NCBI GenBank assembly: GCA_034638255.1
Contig: JAWPGT010000007.1
Span: 682,001-746,000, forward strand
Origin: Coprinus comatus
Lineage: Eukaryota; Basidiomycota; Agaricomycetes; Agaricales; Agaricaceae
Reading direction: 5' to 3'
Length of the DNA: 64,000 nt
The notes below the pieces were generated by a model. The model was not told where the DNA came from, did no database searches, and saw only the letters and a list, made by a program, of their open reading frames with translations. This document shows positions 58,667-64,000 of the stretch, piece after piece. The translations under genes and the position numbers were made by a program. Position 1 is the stretch's first letter; every line of letters starts with the position of its first letter.

Positions 58667-59612
58667 ACAACTTCTTGACACTTGCCCTTTATGCTTTCAA
58701 GTTGTATCGTACTTGATTTCGCTTTAGTACCTACGTATTTCTGAGAAAAGCAATCCTAGTCCAAGTGGCGATCCCCATTTCATATCTTGTGCTAGACCTT
58801 GCTGCGCTCGGAGGTTTGTACTTACTACCCTTTAACTACATAAAGATCGTCTCCGTTTGGCTCTGACCAAATACTCGAGGAGTCCCCCAGGGAATATTCA
58901 TGCAAATCAATGCGGATTATGTAATGCAACGTCCAGTTGGAATTTCTGTCTGTTCAAGAAGAGTTTGTATCAAGCTTGTACAATTGCCTACACATATTGT
59001 CTCACCGCCACTGACCGTATATATCTCTATTGTGACTGCATCTGCGAGAGAATGTTCCAAAGAAATGGGAGAAAAGCTCAAGACGCCGTGTTATTGGTGT
59101 TCTCTCGACATCTGACCTTCTATCTTTGCTGCGGATGTCTATAGATGGAGGAAGATAAAGGCAACGAGGTGTAAACCAACTTCTTTCTCATTCACATCTC
59201 TACTTTAGAAAGGTCTAGTTCCTTCCGAATAACACGATTTGTGTCAGCTGCGCTAGAAAATCTATTAATCTTCATTACCATTCTCTATTGCCTAGAATAC
59301 TCTGGTAGAGCACGTGTCTGCTCTACTTGAATCGTTCTGAGTTTCTGTTTGTGGCTCAGCTACGTCTTTAAAAACGCGTTTGAACCTCACTTTTGATTTC
59401 ACCCTTTCCACACATCAAACAATGAATTATCATATTCCACCTAACATTTTCAAAAATGGACCAACGCCCCCCAGTATGTCATTTGCAATACCCACTGGCG
59501 TTCTTCACTCTTATCTTTACCTGAAGATATAACAGCTAATGTTCGTGGTATGAACGAGATCACGAAGGTCTGACATGTAATATTCAACCAGTCTGCATAC
59601 ATTGATTCAAAA
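58667..59612. other. spacer between the two giant copies
   Basis: About 0.95 kb. A coding-like patch lies at about 58806-59115, with splice-like signals (CCCCCAG at about 58893) and a Cys-containing peptide ending CYWCSLDI, but no start or family was identified. The remaining bases upstream of ATG 59613 look non-coding and should hold the promoter of copy 2. Confidence 0.5.
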
Positions 59613-62600
59613 ATGCAAAAGATCCCTGATGCACAGAAGGATACATCAAGGCCCGTTGCGAGCCCCGCCACCGCGCAACCATCAGATCCATCTAAAACTC
59701 CCCATACATTAGTACAGCAACGCATACACATTGACGTGGATCTCGCCAAGTCCATTCCTGGTCTTTATCGTGTGCTTGACCTTATCAGCGAGGAAGGAAG
59801 TGGGGGGCTCGGTGAGGAATATTATTATATAACAGTAATATTTTATGAGCTAACTCGTGTTTAGTCGACAAGGTTATCATTGCACAAGACGGCCTCAGAG
59901 ATCTTATCAATGAACTAAAACCCGGGGCTTACGCAGCACTAACGAAAGTTGATTTCAAAGCCCTCGATACCCTCACCGTGCGTCCAATTGGCGTATATGG
60001 TGACCGAGGTGAAATAGTCAAATTTCTTTCATCATTAAGGATCATTGACAACAAAACGTATGTTGACGATCTGTATGTGTTTTACATAAGGTGAATATTG
60101 AATGTTATTGGTTTCCAGGCGTCAACTTTTGCAACACTCTCGTGATGAGTACTCGGGCCCGAAGTTAAGGTCGGGTATATATATCGTCAAACCTCAAGAT
60201 AAAACAAGCAATATCATATATGCTATCTTCTGGCCCCAAGACACAACTTGGGTTGATAATGCAACATCGGGTCATCACCGCAATCGCATTACGTTTATGA
60301 GGTAAGTCATCTAGTGTTGGTTTTGGAAGCTTTCACTATAGCCCCTTCAATTAGGTATCTCACCAAGATTTCGGAGCAGTTGCTTTGTTTGATATCACCC
60401 TCACAAAGCCAAGCTCTGGTATGGGACCATCAAGAACATGAAGAAGCTGAAGACGACCTTGAGTATGCAACCGACGATGACGATCGTTTGTATACCTTTG
60501 AAATTGCAAAGACGAACGAGCAAGAAGAAACTGTAGTTTCTCGTCCAGGTTTCCAGGTACAGATCTGTTTAACTCATTACTCCCTGGATCTTTATTTACA
60601 CGCCTCTTACGAAGCTCGAATCTCGGTTGATGTCATCTGGTGAAGCGGAGTTAGAATACTCGTCTTCACAATTGTCGCCACGCTTGATATCTGGAGAGTT
60701 GACACAAGGTTTCCTCTCTGTCAAGATCTCTCCTCCCCGAGTCGATCAAAAGCCTGTTTCTGGGTATTTCTCTAGGATCAGACTCAAAGCAGCTTTGTAT
60801 GAGAAAAATTGTATTCTAACAAAAAAAAAACTACTGACCAAGTTGCGCATAGAACGAGTTCGAACATCAAAATCGAGTATTCTGTCACAGATGATGAAAT
60901 TGCATATCTCATTGGTAACGGCCTCATGGAATCCCCTCAATACAAAAATATCTGTAGTGGTTGGCAGGAACGGAAGAACATCATCTCAAAGGACATTGAG
61001 AGAATCAGAGCTGAAAGAATGGGAGAGGTGGCAAAGGATTTTGCAGATGAGGAGCTCTTGGGAAGGCAACTCGGAGCATATCTGGTTGACATGGTTATCA
61101 ATATCTACCCGTTCGAATTCTTCCACTCCTTCATTTTCTAACTGTACTTAGAATCTTTTTTTTCACCTAGGACTATTGGCCTCACGCAGCTTAAGGCTGC
61201 AGAAAAACACTCACACCCCGAAGAGATCCCTCGACTAAAATGTGCGTTTTATATTGCTAGTTTTATGATGCTTGTCTTACCTGCATCATTGTGAAGCTGG
61301 TTTTCTTCAATTTGCGGAAATGTATAACAAGGAGGAATTACTACCCACAAGAACTATTCGCGACTTTGAAGAAAAGGTGCAGCGTTTGCCCAAAGAATTC
61401 CAGGACCAAAAACGACTCGTAGCTTATGTGCACACCATCAACACTTCATTCCCTTCTTTGCGAACGGATGAAAATATTCGAAGTATAGTCAAAGATGGAT
61501 TACCCAGAAAGCTTAGTGCAGCTAGGTCATCCTGGACTTGGGCAGCCAAACTATTTGGTTCCTCAACACCATCCAGTGGCGATGAAAATACTGATTTGGA
61601 TAGAGTGAAAGCGGCGGTGGAAGAGTATTATGACCAACTGTCCGATGCAGATTTTTTGGCTCACGCTGAGGACTATATTAAAGAACAGCCCTTGGTAGAA
61701 CCTGTTGTCAGGAAGGCAATTGAGCGGGCTTGCAATCATTTCGATACAAATATAAACAGGACATCTGGGTCGATAACACAGAACATTCATCAAAAGAAAG
61801 AAAAAATTCGAAATTCACAAGTTCAGAAGCTGTTGAATGAGAAAAAGGAAGAGGCTCAGAATCAATCGCGAGATTTATTCATTGAACACATCAACTCTGT
61901 TGCAGAAGATACATCGTGAGTTTTTCATCGGTATGATGCTGTAACCCGGACTGTCTGATATTTGTCGTAAATAGGTTGCCCACCTTTGTCTTGACCAAAT
62001 TTTCCATCTTGAGAGGAGGTTACGGTACGTCACATATGTTACCTACCCGCTGGAATCACCTCTGAATGGGGTTCAGGATACGATCAGCAGTGTAATTTAT
62101 CGGCAATAATAAAAAATCGAGTGGGTTCTAGCCTGGAATACTCCATCAACAAGTTAGAGTTATCGAGCGACCACCGTCACGAAATTCAATTGGACCCTTC
62201 GTTCGTGCCTACACCCTCTGTAAATCCTCGTAATTCAGCTCCTTTCTCGATACCTTTGGACCATCGCATAGTGTCAGTAGTCCCCCAGGTTACGTTCTTT
62301 GCCAGCTCACTGACTACTGCTCAGACATATCCAGTTGTTGGAGAATCATCGTATTCTTCTAGTCGTCGATGACCAGCGTGTCGATGGGAAGTTTGCAGTG
62401 TACTTAGAGGATATGATCAATATTGCAAATGCACTCCAACATGGAAAGCATAAGCGGATCGTTCATAAAGACAAGGTTGGCCAAGAAATTCTGATTGCCT
62501 ATGATGAGACCAAGCGCATATTGGTATTTTGCTCACCAGATAAGGTAAATATTATTATTAGATTATATTTTTTGTTGCTGAGATCCTTCAGCTTGTCCTA

Positions 62601-64000
62601 TACGTATTCTTGTTTGATGAAACTCTTGCATCTCTGCGAAGCTGGGCTACCGCATTCGAGCTTGCCGCTTGGTACAATAGTGAGGTGACCATAACTCATC
62701 TCACTTTTGTTCCGGGAACGGAGGAGATACTTCTTGTCGACTCTACTGCTCATGCCCGTATATACTCTCTCGTCAGTCAGAGATTTAGGTGAGCGAGAGC
62801 ACGATAATCTGATAACTTGCGCTCGAGTCTTGACAAATGATTGTAGACCAGCCTCGTTACCACTTCAAATCCTACCGATAGTGGTTATGTCTACTCCAGA
62901 CTCTGCCTGTGTGCTATTTGTATACCAAGTAGAGGAACGGAGGGTTCTCTCTGCCCATCATTGGGATACGTTTGGTGGTGGGGAGACACAAGGAGTTGCA
63001 ATCCCGTTACCCATAGGGGAGGGCGGCCTTGGGGTCACTTCATTCATCAACCGTAATGCTGTTCACGTCTTGATTCTCGATGGAAAAAGTGGTGTTTGCC
63101 AGTCTATTGCGTTGGATATAACCAAAAAGTCGTCAGAGTTCATGTTTAAGGAAAAGGGTGTAAAGTCATCCAGTGGCCCGGAAAAAGATGGAAGCTATGT
63201 CAACAACTGTTTGATCAACTGCTTCTCTGACGTTTGGATCCGCTTCCCTGTTGTTGCTGCAGTTATCCGACAATCCCCTGCATCCGCTGATCGACATCAG
63301 AAAAAGATTGTGTTTGTTTCAGATCGCGTCAACGATAATTATGCCTCATACTTCATGGATATGGTTAAAACATTTGAAGAACAAACCAAGAAACCTACTG
63401 ACGGACAGCTGAAAGCAATCAAAATCGAGTCTAAAACATTCCAAGAGACCTTCAAGGATATTGACACTTCATGGACAAGTACCGTTTCTCAGTTTCGCGC
63501 TGGGAAATGGTTTGTGGACCTGCTTTGTCTTCTCCCTATCCATATTGCCGTTGCTCGTGATAATCGGTTTGTTCCATTGAAGGATGGTGTCTCGTCGACC
63601 GAGTTTGAGCGATCCCTTTTGGGCGCTGAAGTCGGTCGTATAGTTGATAGCCTTTCCTTTGGTTGGTATGAATCTATCCTTCGTTCTTACATGGCTGACA
63701 AGGTGATTTTCCCCGTCATTTGATGACTGCTGGCTTCTCTAACCATGCTCTGGATAGCCGGTGAGAGTTGTTTCATCAATGGGTAAGTTGCTCCTGGAGT
63801 CCTACATTAGTTACCCTAAAATATGAATTAAATTATTTTTGTCAGGTGAACAATCTGTGGGTAAGAGCTTTGCTCTCAATCATCTAGTAGACACATCATT
63901 TGCTGGAAGTGCTATGAGAACCACCGGTAAGTTCTAAGTTTGTATCATAACCCTTCTTTCATCAAGTACTAATTTATTCATTTTCAGAGGGTGTTTGGAT
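59613..64000 (+). CDS. giant GBP/VLIG-like GTPase, copy 2, cut by window end
   Basis: Paralogue of the preceding gene in the same orientation. Start MQKIPDAQKDTSRPVASPAT adds about 50 residues before the point where copy 1 starts. Exon-intron structure mirrors copy 1: VLDLISEEGSGGL, then VDKVIIAQDGLRDLINELKP, PIGVYGDRGEIVKFL, ELTQGFLSVK, TLASLRSWATAFELAAWYN, LDITKKSSEFMFKEKG and the near-identical EFERSLLGAEVGRIVDSLSF. The window ends just after the G1 motif (GEQSVGKS from 63846) and the start of EGVW. No frameshift or stop was found in the part present. It has its own splice differences, for example an extra segment (GGYGYDQQCNLSAIIKNRVG) near 62020-62125. Downstream zinc-finger and vWA parts lie outside the window and cannot be judged. 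Confidence 0.83.

Larger units (their letters stand above)
49975..64000 (+). repeat. tandem gene duplication, about 9.8 kb apart
   Basis: Corresponding points lie at a steady offset: ELTQGFLSVK about 9.77 kb apart, the ADK-splice before the GTPase domain and the G1 motif about 9.87 kb apart. Protein identity in the last 200 residues before the GTPase domain is about three quarters by eye, while introns have diverged. This is an old, diverged direct duplication and not a recent copy or assembly repeat. Confidence 0.85.

Noticed and set aside
1..64000. CRISPR arrays, insertion sequences, retrotransposons or rRNA
   Set aside because: No direct-repeat arrays with spacers, terminal inverted repeats, transposase, reverse transcriptase or rRNA sequence was seen.

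Overview
ORGANISM. Nuclear DNA of a filamentous fungus, most likely a basidiomycete of the Agaricomycetes. The genes are packed at about one per 2.9 kb and are cut by many short introns (about 45-70 bases, GT...AG), including introns directly after the start codon and very small exons. A GPI-type chitin deacetylase, ROM2-type and SLY41-type proteins and a large GTPase/von Willebrand protein also point to a mushroom-forming fungus. No bacterial, plasmid or phage features are seen. The species cannot be named from the sequence. All gene models below were spliced by hand, so ends fixed by start and stop codons are firmer than individual internal introns. LAYOUT. Bases 1-42,800 are ordinary housekeeping DNA: the 3' part of a serine carboxypeptidase, an intron-containing tRNA-Pro, proteasome ATPase RPT4, exocytic SM protein SEC1, a chitin deacetylase, Rho1 exchange factor ROM2, tRNA methyltransferase subunit TRM82, a TMEM97/EXPERA membrane protein, the crosslink-repair nuclease PSO2/SNM1, ribosomal proteins eS4 and eL43, a SLY41-type transporter, lipid-transfer protein SFH5, transcription elongation factor PAF1, an unrecognised low-complexity protein, a class III aminotransferase, the HECT ubiquitin ligase UFD4/TRIP12 and splicing factor RDS3/PHF5A. 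ACCESSORY END. Bases 42,900-64,000 differ. They hold a PB1 plus multi-ZZ protein laid out like autophagy receptors of the p62/NBR1 kind, then an RBR ubiquitin ligase whose N-terminus has the residue pattern of a cysteine protease or deubiquitinase. These are followed by two tandem copies of a giant gene. The first copy is complete (about 8.7 kb, about 35 introns) and encodes an unknown N-terminal region, a beta-rich region, a guanylate-binding-protein/VLIG-like GTPase domain, a long Cys/His zinc-binding region and a C-terminal von Willebrand A domain with an intact metal site. The second copy starts about 950 bases downstream and is cut by the window end inside its GTPase domain. HOW THEY MAY WORK TOGETHER. 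Ubiquitin conjugation (UFD4, RBR), ubiquitin/autophagy-type adaptor modules (PB1-ZZ) and GBP-like giant GTPases are side by side. In animals, GBP-family GTPases work with ubiquitin and p62 in cell-autonomous defence. Whether the fungal neighbourhood is a functional unit is inference only, but it is the most promising part of the window.
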